Below are positions 34,815 through 44,102 of a stretch of 64,000 bases of DNA, piece after piece. Both the position numbers and the translations under genes were made by a program. Each line of letters opens with the position of its first letter. Within the stretch, counting starts at the first letter, position 1. Source of the stretch: Adhaeribacter radiodurans (lineage in GTDB: Bacteria; Bacteroidota; Bacteroidia; Cytophagales; Hymenobacteraceae); NCBI RefSeq assembly GCF_014075995.1, contig NZ_CP055153.1:4774001-4838000 (forward strand). Direction: 5' to 3'. Below the pieces are notes generated by a model. The model was not told the origin of the DNA and made no database searches. It worked only from the letters and a program-made list of their open reading frames with translations.

Positions 34815-35807
34815 ATGGATAAAATTGAAAATCATAACTGGGGAAGTATTTTCAGCGACATCTCGCAGAAGGAAGTATTCCGCAACGACCGCTATACCGA
34901 AGTGGTGGCGCATTTTAAAGAACCAAATCTGGCTAGTGCCGAAATTATTTCTATCCATACCCCGGGCATTGAGTTAATCCAGGCTAATTTTACTACTGCC
35001 CGCAAGCTGGTGCTCGTAGACCCGGAAAGTTCAGAAAAGGTAGGTTCTTCTTTTATTTTAAGCGGTGATTTGGAGTCGCAGTTTTCCTTAAATAAAAACT
35101 CGGTGACTCATTGGGTAAATACCCATGGTTTTCAGTACACCCCTGATTTTCAAGGCCAGCATATCATTCATGACCAAAAATTGCAAGCTTTTTCCTTCTT
35201 TTACGATAATGCCTATTTTAAAAGTATAGCACAATCAGCCGGCGTTAAATACCTGGACAAGGTTCTGGATTGCATGGAACGCCACGAAACGCTGTTGGTA
35301 CCGCCCGGTAAACTGGCGTTACAACCCCGGATGGCGGAGTTGCTGCACGCTATTGTGCAGTGTAAGTTTCAAGGAATTACCAAATATTTATTTATTGAAG
35401 CAAAAATGCTGGAATTGTTTGCTTTGCAAATGGAACAGCTTAATACGGGTAGTGCTAAAAAAGAAGATTGGAGCCCCGCCGACCGGGAACGCTTAAAAGC
35501 CGTGCACGACTTTATCAAACAAAGTTATTTAGAGCCACTAACCTTAACGGGCCTTTGTTACCAATTTGGCCTTAATGAATTTAAATTAAAAAAAGGATAC
35601 AAACATTTTTTTGGAACTACGGTTTTCGGACATATTCACCATTTGCGTATGCAAACGGCGCAGCAACTGCTAGCCACGGGGCAAATGAATGTTTCGGAAG
35701 TTTCCTTTCACATTGGCTACAACAACATCAGCAGCTTTTCCGAAGCCTTTAAGAAAAACTTTGGCTACCTGCCCGGCAAAATAAAATTGCACGCCACCCA
35801 CTTTTAA
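34815..35807 (+). CDS. AraC-family transcriptional regulator
   Basis: 330 residues. The C-terminal 100 residues hold the two helix-turn-helix motifs of AraC/XylS proteins: LTLTGLCYQFGLNEFKLKKG and MNVSEVSFHIGYNNISSFSE, followed by the closing AFKKNFGYLPGKI. The N-terminal 200 residues are not a recognised sensor domain but resemble the ligand-binding region of PchR/YbtA-like Bacteroidota regulators. It is divergent from the membrane cupin gene, the most likely target. Effector unknown. Confidence 0.88.
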   Translation: MDKIENHNWGSIFSDISQKEVFRNDRYTEVVAHFKEPNLASAEIISIHTPGIELIQANFTTARKLVLVDPESSEKVGSSFILSGDLESQFSLNKNSVTHWVNTHGFQYTPDFQGQHIIHDQKLQAFSFFYDNAYFKSIAQSAGVKYLDKVLDCMERHETLLVPPGKLALQPRMAELLHAIVQCKFQGITKYLFIEAKMLELFALQMEQLNTGSAKKEDWSPADRERLKAVHDFIKQSYLEPLTLTGLCYQFGLNEFKLKKGYKHFFGTTVFGHIHHLRMQTAQQLLATGQMNVSEVSFHIGYNNISSFSEAFKKNFGYLPGKIKLHATHF

Positions 35808-36117
35808 AAGTCAGGAAGCCACTGAATCCTTTTTAAGAATTGTTTTAAGGGACAAATCACCAAATGGAATTGGTTTTATCATAGCTTAGAACTTTCTCCT
35901 ACAGCTATTTACGAATAGTTAAACAGCTTTCTTTAACATAATAATTATATAAAATTCATACCAGCGGCTGCTTGCAACTTAAAAGCTAATGCATATACGA
36001 CAAATAATTGCATTATAAGAAAGGGAAATAGTAAATTTACGCTCCCAATGTAATATCCGCAACCGACACCATGCAGTTCCACGTTACGTACATTGATAAA
36101 CCTTTTTCGCAAATATT
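35808..36117. other. AT-rich spacer with a short leader frame before the cvfB-like gene
   Basis: 310 bases. The only feature is a 17-codon frame, 36071-36124 (MQFHVTYIDKPFSQILW), whose stop overlaps the first codons of the CvfB-like gene by seven bases. It could couple translation or be chance. The rest is featureless. Confidence 0.35.
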
Positions 36118-36960
36118 ATGGTAGCCATTGGCGATTACAACGAACTGGAAATAGCAAAAGAAGTAGATTTTGGCGTGTACCTGGACTCGGACGACGGAGA
36201 AATTCTGTTACCGGCTAAATATGTGCCCGATGATGCTCGCGTAGGTGACCGTTTACGCGTTTTTATTTACCGGGATTCCGAAGACCGGATGATTGCTACC
36301 ACGCTGGAACCTAAAGCCAAAGTTGGAGATTTCGCGGCGCTTCAGGTAAAAGACACCAACCAGTACGGCGCATTTCTAGAATGGGGTCTGGAAAAAGATT
36401 TATTTGTGCCTTTCCAAAACCAGCGCGATAAAATGCAAGCCGGGCGGCGGTACGTAATTTATATTTACCTCGACGATAGTTCTGACCGCATAGTAGGTAC
36501 AGCTAAGTACGAAAAATATCTGCAAAAAGAAGTTACCGATTTAACTGAGGGGCAAGAAGTACAATTGCTCGTAGCCGGTTTAACGGATTTGGGTTATAAA
36601 GTTATCGTAAATAACAAATACCTGGGCATGGTTTATAAGAATGAGGTTTTCCGGGATTTACCAATTGGTGAACAAACCAGAGGTTATATCAAAAAAGTCA
36701 GGGAAGACCAGAAACTAGACGTGACTTTACAACGCGTAGGCTTTGGAGAGGTAAAAGATGCGGCCCAGATAATTCTGGAAAAGTTACAAGGCGCTAATGG
36801 TTCTTTGCCTTTATCCGACAACTCCGATCCGGATACTATTTATCAAATGCTGGGCATGAGTAAAAAAACGTTTAAAAGAGCCATTGGTACACTGTACCGT
36901 CAAGGTCAGGTTGTGTTGCATCCCGAAAGTATTTCATTGACGAATCAAATTGAAGAATAG
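36118..36960 (+). CDS. CvfB-like S1 RNA-binding protein
   Basis: 280 residues, the standard length for CvfB/YitL proteins. Three S1-like units are visible: IGDYNELEIAKEVDFGVYLD, then VGDFAALQVKDTNQYGAFLE followed by WG, then EGQEVQLLVAGLTDLGYKVI. A winged-helix tail follows (SDNSDPDTIYQMLGMSKKTF). CvfB binds RNA and affects virulence-factor expression in Staphylococcus; in Bacteroidota the role is untested. It stands alone and is followed by a strong terminator. Confidence 0.85.
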   Translation: MVAIGDYNELEIAKEVDFGVYLDSDDGEILLPAKYVPDDARVGDRLRVFIYRDSEDRMIATTLEPKAKVGDFAALQVKDTNQYGAFLEWGLEKDLFVPFQNQRDKMQAGRRYVIYIYLDDSSDRIVGTAKYEKYLQKEVTDLTEGQEVQLLVAGLTDLGYKVIVNNKYLGMVYKNEVFRDLPIGEQTRGYIKKVREDQKLDVTLQRVGFGEVKDAAQIILEKLQGANGSLPLSDNSDPDTIYQMLGMSKKTFKRAIGTLYRQGQVVLHPESISLTNQIEE

Positions 36961-37522
36961 TCCGGCAAATCTGGAAAGGTTATAGAGTACTTTAAATCTG
37001 AATTAAAAACAGGATAGCGACTTTGGAATTCTTAAATTTTCCAAAGTCGCTTTTAATTAGTGCCAGTAGAGTACTGCCGAAGTATAATTAACTACAGAGG
37101 CTTGCACCTGAACCTGGAATAGGTAACAGATTTAAAAGTAAAAAAGCCCGAGGTTTTGCTTGTGCTATTATAAACTGGATTGAAAAATAGTTGCTGAGGC
37201 AGTTAAGTGCAGTTACCTATTTTATGGTTAATGACATAAAAATTAAAACTAAGTTTTATCCTTGTTGATTAGCCTTCCTATTTTGCTTTTAATATAAAAT
37301 AGCCCGAATAAATAATAAGCCACAAACCGCTGCAACTAAATGATTTTATTTGTATACTGCTCCATTTTAGAAAAAAGCTAATTGGGTATAACCAGATGCA
37401 GTTAGTTAAGTAAGTTCGATTAATTTTTAATTGTTCAGAATGCGTTTGGATTACCCATAAAGGCTGACCAGGAGTTTTTGAAATTTGCTTTTCCCCTCTT
37501 TACAAAAATTTAAATTTTTCTC
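36961..37522. other. Intergenic region after the cvfB-like gene
   Basis: 562 bases. It holds the terminator at 37016-37054. The remainder, AT-rich and without a frame or repeat, presumably contains the promoter of the esterase gene. Confidence 0.45.
37016..37054 (+). terminator. Rho-independent terminator after the cvfB-like gene
   Basis: AGCGACTTTGGAA and TTCCAAAGTCGCT form a perfect 13-bp stem with a 10-base AT loop, followed by TTTAATTAG. It starts 55 bases after the stop codon. Confidence 0.8.
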
Positions 37523-39088
37523 ATGAAGAAAGCTCTATATCTTTTTTTCGTGTGCCTGGCCAGTACGGCAGCGGCGCAAACTGCTAATTCTGGGGCAGCG
37601 GGTAAATATCCGCCCGTAGTAAATTTTACCGCCGAACAAGACCGGCAAAACATGATGAAGCAATTAGGGATTGAAGCTCTGCGCCCAGGCCCTAGCGGCG
37701 ATGAATCGGCACCTAACCACGCCAATTACGACGAAGCTTTAGCCAACCCTTACCCGAACTATCCCGAGGTACTTACTTTAAAAAATGGTAAGAAAGTAAC
37801 TACCCCGGCTCTATGGTGGAACCAGCGCCGCCCCGAAATAGCCGAAGATTTTGAAAGAGAAGTGTACGGCCGCGTCCCGAAAAAAGTACCTAAAGTAATT
37901 TGGCAGGTAACCGTTACCGACAAAGAAATGGTTGGCCGCACCCCGGTAATTGCTAAACAGTTGGTTGGTCGGGTAGATAATTCGGAGTACCCTTTAATTG
38001 ACGTAAATATTTCTATGACCCTGGTAACGCCGACGAATGTAAAAGGTCCGGTACCAGTGCTCATGATGTTCGGTCGCAGCGGACTGCCCGCTCCTGCGCA
38101 ACCACCGAAAGAAGATTTAGAAAAAATTAATGCGGCCTTAAAAGAAATACTCATTAAAAGCGATCCTTCGCTAAAAGCTATTTTTGAACAATATCCGGCC
38201 TATAATCCTTTTTCGCCGCAGGCCACAAATCCTTTTGGTGCTTTTCCTGCTCCGGGTACTCCGCCCAGCGATCCACCTACCATTAATCAGTTAGTGGCTG
38301 CTGGCTGGGGTTACGTCACTATCGACCCTACCAGCATTCAGGCCGATAATGGCGCCAGCTTAACCAAGGGCATTATTGGTTTAGTAAATAAAGGCCAGCC
38401 GCGTAAACCCGAAGATTGGGGTGCTTTGCGTGCCTGGGCCTGGGGAGCTTCCCGCGCTTTAGATTACCTGGAAATCGAACCAACGGTAGATGCCAAAAAA
38501 GTAGGAATTGAAGGCGTTTCGCGGTACGGGAAAGCGGCCTTGGTTACGTTAGCGTATGATCCGCGGTTTGCCTTGGGCTTAATAGGCTCGGCGGGGCAAG
38601 GCGGCACCAAACCTAACCGGCGCAATTTTGGCGAAGCCGTAGAAAACTTAACGGGCGGTTTATATTATTGGATGGCCGGAAATTATCTAAAATACGGAGC
38701 TGCCAAAGCATCCTTCGGTATTAAAACTGCCAATGACTTACCAGTGGATCAGCATGAATTAATTGCTATGTGCGCTCCACGGCCTACTTTTATCAGCTAC
38801 GGTATTCCCGAAAAAGGCGACGCTAAGTGGCTGGACCAACAAGGTAGTTACATGGCAACTGTTGCCGCCGGCCCCGTTTATAAGCTGCTTGGCGCCCGCG
38901 ATTTAGGAGTTACAGAAAGTTATAAAACAGCCAAAATGCCCGGGGTAAATATAAGTTTGTTGGATGGTGAATTGGCCTGGCGGCAGCACGACGGCGGCCA
39001 TACCGATGCGCCAAACATTAAATACTTTATTCCGTGGGCCAATAAAATGGTTAAGTATACGCCTGCTCCTGTTACTCCTACTCCTTAG
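37523..39088 (+). CDS. CE15-like glucuronoyl esterase / alpha-beta hydrolase
   Basis: 521 residues, signal peptide MKKALYLFFVCLASTAAAQ. The nucleophile motif is GVSRYGK (Ser about 333), close to the GCSRxGK of carbohydrate esterase family 15. The catalytic His is probably in RQHDGGHTDAPN near the C-terminus. Other CE15-like segments: WGYVTIDPTSIQADNG, WGALRAWAWGASRALDYLE, and IGSAGQGGTKPNRRNFGE. CE15 enzymes cleave ester links between glucuronic acid in xylan and lignin alcohols; the linker-rich region at about 190-250 (Pro/Ala-rich) is longer than usual. Periplasmic. No xylan-locus genes are adjacent. Confidence 0.78.
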   Translation: MKKALYLFFVCLASTAAAQTANSGAAGKYPPVVNFTAEQDRQNMMKQLGIEALRPGPSGDESAPNHANYDEALANPYPNYPEVLTLKNGKKVTTPALWWNQRRPEIAEDFEREVYGRVPKKVPKVIWQVTVTDKEMVGRTPVIAKQLVGRVDNSEYPLIDVNISMTLVTPTNVKGPVPVLMMFGRSGLPAPAQPPKEDLEKINAALKEILIKSDPSLKAIFEQYPAYNPFSPQATNPFGAFPAPGTPPSDPPTINQLVAAGWGYVTIDPTSIQADNGASLTKGIIGLVNKGQPRKPEDWGALRAWAWGASRALDYLEIEPTVDAKKVGIEGVSRYGKAALVTLAYDPRFALGLIGSAGQGGTKPNRRNFGEAVENLTGGLYYWMAGNYLKYGAAKASFGIKTANDLPVDQHELIAMCAPRPTFISYGIPEKGDAKWLDQQGSYMATVAAGPVYKLLGARDLGVTESYKTAKMPGVNISLLDGELAWRQHDGGHTDAPNIKYFIPWANKMVKYTPAPVTPTP

Positions 39089-39175
39089 TTTTGGTAATTT
39101 CTGACAAAGAAATTTTTTAGTAAATTTTCGCAGGTAGTAGGGCAGTTAAGTTCTACAGATAAAAACTTTTATAAC

Positions 39176-39315
39176 GCGAGCGTCCACGCTCGTGTTGTTT
39201 ATCGTCCGGCCTCTGGCCGGTAGGAATTTAACTGGATTTATTTTAAGGAACCTCTAAAAGTATGCCCGGTCAGAGGCTTCCAAAATAATTTTCACGAGCG
39301 TGAACGTCCGTGAAA
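39176..39315. repeat. Family 2 palindromic repeat, copy 3
   Basis: Left arm GCGAGCGTCCACGCTCGTG, inner arms CGTCCGGCCTCTGGCCGG and CCCGGTCAGAGG, right arm CACGAGCGTGAACGTCCGTG with a few mismatches. Same layout as copy 1, about 140 bp. Confidence 0.8.
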
Positions 39316-39473
39316 GTAGTAATATTTTAGTGTTTAATGGTTGTGCTTCTAAAAGGGAATATTCTACGGCTGTTACCTAATTGTTATTACAACCTGTACC
39401 TACGCAAGTTAACTGTACCACTACGCCGGAGTACTGTTTTCCTGTTGGGTCAGGTATTCGTCGGCACCGGTTT

Positions 39474-39629
39474 TTAGGCCTCCTGGCGAGTTTTTAAACG
39501 CTGCCGCCATATGTAAAAAGCCGCCTGGCTTACGCCATGCTCCCGACTAATTCCAACGGCTCTTTTGCCTTTTTCAAACTCTTTGAGAATTTTGGCATTT
39601 TGTTGAGGGGTGAAGGTCTTTCTTTTCAA
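39474..39629 (-). pseudogene. IS3-family transposase OrfA remnant
   Basis: 51 codons from a TTG reading LKRKTFTPQQNAKILKEFEK, then GKRAVGISREHGVSQAAFYI and WRQRLK. This is the N-terminal helix-turn-helix of IS3/IS911-type OrfA (usually about 90-100 residues). It breaks off after RLKTRQEA at a stop codon, and the leucine-zipper part, OrfB and terminal inverted repeats are not found nearby. The plus strand is also open here, but only as a shadow. The remnant lies next to a family 2 repeat. Confidence 0.7.
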
Positions 39630-39786
39630 ATGCGCTGTTTTAAGTTAAGCTTTTTTCTTTTCCTAAACAGTTCTATTTTCGGGGAAGTTTACAGTCCATG
39701 GAGGGTTTGCGAAAGAAAAATGAACCTGTAAGTTTAGGACTACAAAAATTAATGGTAGTGACAGGTTAAGTAGTGGCAATTACTTT

Positions 39787-41865
39787 TTACTCAAGCCAAA
39801 CCTGTTGCGTAAAGGCGCCATTCACAGCGGCATCCCATACTTCTACCCGTACCCATTTTTTATTTTGCAGATTGGTTGTAAAAGTAAATTTCTTCTTGCC
39901 AAAAGGTAAGGTGTGTTTTAAGTTTATTTTTTCCCGGTACACCTGTGTTCCATCACCCGAAATTATTTCGGCAAAAGTTAACGGAAAAGTCCAGTCTACT
40001 TCTAAGGCAATTGTTGCTTTTCCGTTTTTTGCTAAAGTAGAGGTTTCACCGGATTTTTTCCCGTTTACGGTAAATGTCGGCAGCAATACTTCGCCCGTAG
40101 ACACAAAAAATCTTCCTTGTTGCATGGCATCCAAAATAGGTTGCCAGCCATTGTTGTAGTTGGGTAGTTTATCTAGCTGCAAATAATTTACGTTTAAATG
40201 CGCGTACATTTCATTTTCGGGCTCTACGGTAAACAAATCTGCTTCGGCAATAACGTGTTTTTTTAAACCCCAATTCGCCATATCATCCATTAAATCCAAC
40301 ACGCGTTTACTTAACCGGGGCTCCGATAATTCGCCGGGTATATTTTTCCAGGCGGCGCCCATAAATTGATCCGATTTAAAAAATGCTTCTTCTTTGTATT
40401 TATCGGGGTAACCGGTAGATCCTTTGGTTCGGGCGTGAGCCGTCCAGGCCAAGCCGTTTTCCAGTTCCAGTAATTTTAACATCTCGGTTTTATCGGCAAT
40501 GCGGTAAACTTTCCCAAAACGCGAATCATCGGTAATAAAAGGCATTCCGGGCTTCCGCGACATAATCCAATAAACTGGTTTAGGAAAAAAGGCTAACCAA
40601 TGGCCGCCCAAAAACTCGTTTGGTTCTTCGCCGGGCAAGAGTAAAAACTTATCCGAAGAATAGCGCCTACACATATCAAATAAGGTTTTTAACTCCAATA
40701 AACGTTGCTCATCGGGGCCTTTTGGGTGCGCCGTATAATGAAACTCACCCAAGTGTACTATATCGATACCCGTATTTTTAAATACCTCTACAAAGGTGGG
40801 CTTCTCGGGTACCGGCTGGTTGGCCAGCAGCACTTTCATTACAAATTCGTTATGAAAATGGCTTGACATGGTTTTATAGCCCGGCAGCGGTTTATACACA
40901 TCGCTATGCGTAAATTGCTTTACTTCGGCTAAGGTTTTGTCGGGGGTAGCCGGGCTTAGCAGGCAAAAAAAGTTAAGCCGCTGTTGGGTTTTAGGTGGCG
41001 CATTAAACCAGGGCACATAACGATCATCACCCATTAAATCCTGGCGGATTCCTATGCCATAACCAGGCAGCATATTGCGGTAATTACGGCCGAACCACGT
41101 AAATTTTAAATTAAAAGCTTCGTCCAGAGGATAAAAATATTGGTGCGGTGCGGGAAATACAGCCAGGTTGCCGTTTTCGCCGGTGCCCATAATGGTGCGG
41201 TACTTTACGGCTAGGTTGGTACTGGTATCAGCGGTTAGAGCGGTGGTTGTTTGCAGCTTATCACCCGAATCCGACCAGGATATACTCTTCCAGACCAGGG
41301 CTTTACTAACCAGGCCGGCATCGTAGAGAATAGCTGTAGAATCTACTTCGGTGGCCATTACTGCCGCTACATTAAACAGCGGACTGCCGTTATATAAGGT
41401 AATTTCGAGGGCACCGTTAAACGTGGCCGCTTGTATTTCCGAAATACGAATAACCGTGCGGGAACCATCGGTATGCACGCTGGCCGTTTTTTTATTTAGA
41501 TTAACCAAATAAGACTGGTGCGGTTTTTTGTGGGTCTTATCGAAGAAAATATTCCAGCCGTTCTGCGTAATTAAATCCCGTTTGCCAATGGTTAAAATAA
41601 AAGCCGGGTCCAGATTGGCGGCTATTTCTTTAAACGCACCTTGCTGCGACAACTGAATACTCGTAAAAAGCGGACTTTGCGGCGCAAGATTTAAAATAAT
41701 TTTCCCTTTTTGATTTGCTTTAGCTGGCCAGCTTACTTCCAGGCGATTAGGAGTACTGGTCACCTGAGTTGCGCTCTTTTTTTGTATTCCGGTCAGGTCT
41801 ATTGGTATTTGCGCCTGAGAACCAAAACAGATAAATACTAGCAGCAAAAGAATACCTTTTCTCAT
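39787..41865 (-). CDS. Exported PHP-like putative metal-dependent hydrolase
   Basis: 692 residues with a signal peptide (MRKGILLLLVFICFGSQAQ). Residues about 25-330 are beta-rich. From about 335 on, metal-ligand-like motifs appear in the order seen in PHP/CehA-type hydrolases: SSHFHNEF, VHLGEFHYTAHP, LLPGEEPN, and GLAWTAHARTKGS. A beta-sandwich closes the chain (VRVEVWDAAVNGAFTQQVWL). I infer a PHP-superfamily metallohydrolase in the periplasm; the substrate is unknown, though the neighbouring amino-sugar genes suggest a glycan-derived phosphate or ester. Transcribed separately from nagB by the terminator between them. Confidence 0.5.
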   Translation of the reverse strand: MRKGILLLLVFICFGSQAQIPIDLTGIQKKSATQVTSTPNRLEVSWPAKANQKGKIILNLAPQSPLFTSIQLSQQGAFKEIAANLDPAFILTIGKRDLITQNGWNIFFDKTHKKPHQSYLVNLNKKTASVHTDGSRTVIRISEIQAATFNGALEITLYNGSPLFNVAAVMATEVDSTAILYDAGLVSKALVWKSISWSDSGDKLQTTTALTADTSTNLAVKYRTIMGTGENGNLAVFPAPHQYFYPLDEAFNLKFTWFGRNYRNMLPGYGIGIRQDLMGDDRYVPWFNAPPKTQQRLNFFCLLSPATPDKTLAEVKQFTHSDVYKPLPGYKTMSSHFHNEFVMKVLLANQPVPEKPTFVEVFKNTGIDIVHLGEFHYTAHPKGPDEQRLLELKTLFDMCRRYSSDKFLLLPGEEPNEFLGGHWLAFFPKPVYWIMSRKPGMPFITDDSRFGKVYRIADKTEMLKLLELENGLAWTAHARTKGSTGYPDKYKEEAFFKSDQFMGAAWKNIPGELSEPRLSKRVLDLMDDMANWGLKKHVIAEADLFTVEPENEMYAHLNVNYLQLDKLPNYNNGWQPILDAMQQGRFFVSTGEVLLPTFTVNGKKSGETSTLAKNGKATIALEVDWTFPLTFAEIISGDGTQVYREKINLKHTLPFGKKKFTFTTNLQNKKWVRVEVWDAAVNGAFTQQVWLE

Positions 41866-42003
41866 AATCAGGTAAGATTAAAACCACTATTTAGAAAAAT
41901 AGCTTTTATTCACGAAGATTTTATTACTCACTCAGAAAAAAGCCAAAGTACTTTTGAATCAAAATTATAAAAATAGTAAAGTTTGACTCATGTATAATTC
42001 TAA

Positions 42004-42047
42004 TAAAAATCCCCACTCTTTCACGGGTGGGTGAAAAAGTGGGGATT
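42004..42047 (-). terminator. Rho-independent terminator after the nagB-like gene
   Basis: On the minus strand, AATCCCCACTTTTTCAC pairs with GTGAAAGAGTGGGGATT, with one mismatched position, around a short loop, and runs into TTTTTATTA. It lies 23 bases after the NagB-PIG-L stop. Confidence 0.82.
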
Positions 42048-42069
42048 AAGTTACTATTGAATTCTTAAT

Positions 42070-43989
42070 TTAGAATTTCCAGCGCACAAAAGCTTCCATG
42101 GCTTCGTAATCGGCGAGGCCTAGTTTATCGTAGATTTTAGCCGTTTCGCGGTTACGTTCGGCAGCCCGCACCCAAAACTCCCGGGCATCGTCGCCGGGGA
42201 ATACCGGCCGGTCTTTTTGTGATTGATGTTTGAAAATGGCGTTGCGTTTCCGTTCTACTTCCTGCGGCGACAGCGGTACGGCCATTTCAATTTCGTGCAC
42301 TTCAAACTCGTGCCAGGCGCCCCGGTACATCCACAGCCAGCAGTCTTTGGTCCAGCTTTCGGTTTTTTGCAGACGTGTCAGGGCTTCCAGGATAATCCGG
42401 AAACAGACAATATGCGTACCGTGCGGATCGGCAAAATCGCCGGCGGCAAAAATCTGGTGCGGTTTTACCTGCTGCAGCAATTCCATGGTAAGTTCAATGT
42501 CTTTTTCGGTAACCGGATTTTTTTGGGTTTTACCGGTTTCGTAAAAAGGCAAAGCCATAAAGTGAATATGATCATCGGCTAAACCTGCGTAACGAGCGCC
42601 CGAAATAGCTTCACTTTTCCGGATAAATCCTTTTACGTCGCGGACCTCCTGGGTATCTATCTGATTAGGTTGTTTCTGAGTAAAGAACCGGCGCATATCC
42701 TCGTAAATAGATTTTAAGTGGTTGCTATCTTTGCCGATGCTGTTATTAAAATCAATGGCAAACTCCATGTAACGCAGCACATCATCGTCCCAAACAGCAG
42801 TATTTCCTGAAGTTTGATACGCTACGTGTACATCGTGCCCTTGATCTACCAACCGGATAAACGTACCCCCCATGGATATCACATCGTCGTCGGGGTGAGG
42901 AGAGAAAATAATGGTGCGCTTTTTGGCAGGATTGGCCCGTTCCGGCCGTTGCGAGTCATCGGCGTTTGGTTTGCCACCCGGCCAACCGGTAATGGTATGC
43001 TGAATTTTATTAAAAACGTGAATATTAATATTGTAAGCCGGACCTTTTTCTACGGCCAACTGGGCCATACCGTGGTTATTATAATCTTCTTCGGTAAGCT
43101 TTAAGATAGGTTTGTTCAATTCACCGGATAACCAGATAACGGCTTTTTTAGTAAGTTGCTCGTCCCACACGCAATCTTTTACCAGCCAGGGAGTATCAAA
43201 ACGGGTAAGTTCTGAAGCGGCATCTTCGTCGAGAATAAATTCTACGTTATCCGAAAGTTGCAAGTAGGTGGCGGGCACCTCGCTCGACATTTCGCCTTCT
43301 ACGGCTTTATTAATGATGGGTGCTTTTTTGGCGTTCCAGGCCATAAGCACAATTTCGCGGGCTTTAAAAATGGTACCAATACCCATGGTAATGGCTTTGG
43401 TAGGCACGTTTTCTTTCCCCCCGAAATCGCGGGAAGCATCCCGGCGGGTCAGATCGTCGAGAGTAACCAGGCGGGTACCGGAGTTAGGAGCCGAACCAGG
43501 TTCGTTAAACCCGATGTGACCCGTACGGCCTATCCCCAAAATTTGTAAATCCAGACCGCCTAAATCTTCTATCTTCCGTTCGTAGGCCAAACAAAAAGCC
43601 GGTATTTCCTCTAGAGGCAAAGTTCCGTCCGGTATATTAACGTTTTCCTTCGGGATGTCGATATGATCGAACAGGTTCTCGTTCATGAACGTTACATAGC
43701 TTTGCGGCGCCGTTGGACTCATGGGGTAATACTCATCCAGGTTAAAAGTAATTACGTTTTGGAAACTCAATCCTTCTTCGCGGTGCAAACGAACCAATTC
43801 AGCGTAAACTTCAATCGGCGTTGCTCCGGTAGCTAATCCTAGCACGGTAGTTTCCCCATTTTGCTGTTTCCGGCGAATCAGGTCACAAATGCGACGAGCC
43901 ACTTGCCGCGAAGCAATGTGCTGATCGGGGTAAACCGTAACGGGTAGTTTTTCAAAACGGGTTTCTTCTAATAAGTTTAAGCGAATCAT
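42070..43989 (-). CDS. nagB: Glucosamine-6-phosphate deaminase NagB fused to a PIG-L/LmbE deacetylase-like domain
   Basis: 639 residues in two domains. Residues about 1-275 are NagB: VLGLATGATPIEVYAEL, FNLDEYYPM, LGIGRTGHIGFNEPGS, VPTKAITMGIGT. Residues about 355-630 are a PIG-L/LmbE-type domain whose zinc motif is FSPHPDDDVISMGG (about 362-375), with HGTH later (DPHGTHIV). NagB converts glucosamine-6-phosphate to fructose-6-phosphate and ammonia. The PIG-L fold removes N-acyl groups from amino sugars, so the fusion may deacetylate and deaminate in one chain. This long form is known in Bacteroidota. Upstream is a ROK regulator, the probable controller. Confidence 0.88.
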   Translation of the reverse strand: MIRLNLLEETRFEKLPVTVYPDQHIASRQVARRICDLIRRKQQNGETTVLGLATGATPIEVYAELVRLHREEGLSFQNVITFNLDEYYPMSPTAPQSYVTFMNENLFDHIDIPKENVNIPDGTLPLEEIPAFCLAYERKIEDLGGLDLQILGIGRTGHIGFNEPGSAPNSGTRLVTLDDLTRRDASRDFGGKENVPTKAITMGIGTIFKAREIVLMAWNAKKAPIINKAVEGEMSSEVPATYLQLSDNVEFILDEDAASELTRFDTPWLVKDCVWDEQLTKKAVIWLSGELNKPILKLTEEDYNNHGMAQLAVEKGPAYNINIHVFNKIQHTITGWPGGKPNADDSQRPERANPAKKRTIIFSPHPDDDVISMGGTFIRLVDQGHDVHVAYQTSGNTAVWDDDVLRYMEFAIDFNNSIGKDSNHLKSIYEDMRRFFTQKQPNQIDTQEVRDVKGFIRKSEAISGARYAGLADDHIHFMALPFYETGKTQKNPVTEKDIELTMELLQQVKPHQIFAAGDFADPHGTHIVCFRIILEALTRLQKTESWTKDCWLWMYRGAWHEFEVHEIEMAVPLSPQEVERKRNAIFKHQSQKDRPVFPGDDAREFWVRAAERNRETAKIYDKLGLADYEAMEAFVRWKF

Positions 43990-44102
43990 AGTTTAACTGA
44001 ATAAATAGGTTTATGATTTATAAATCTGGTACACGTTAATAGTTAACCACTCCTTTTAAGCGGCAACTTGGTTTGTATGGCTATTGTTCTTTATGTTAAA
44101 AT

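Larger units (their letters stand above)
39089..39786. other. Repeat- and transposon-scarred intergenic region
   Basis: 698 bases between convergent genes. It contains family 2 repeat copy 3 (39176-39315) and, about 160 bases on, the IS3 OrfA remnant (39474-39629). No intact gene. Confidence 0.6.

Noticed and set aside
39537-39731. Plus-strand frame of 64 codons
   Set aside because: It is the shadow of the IS3 OrfA remnant, which lies on the minus strand.
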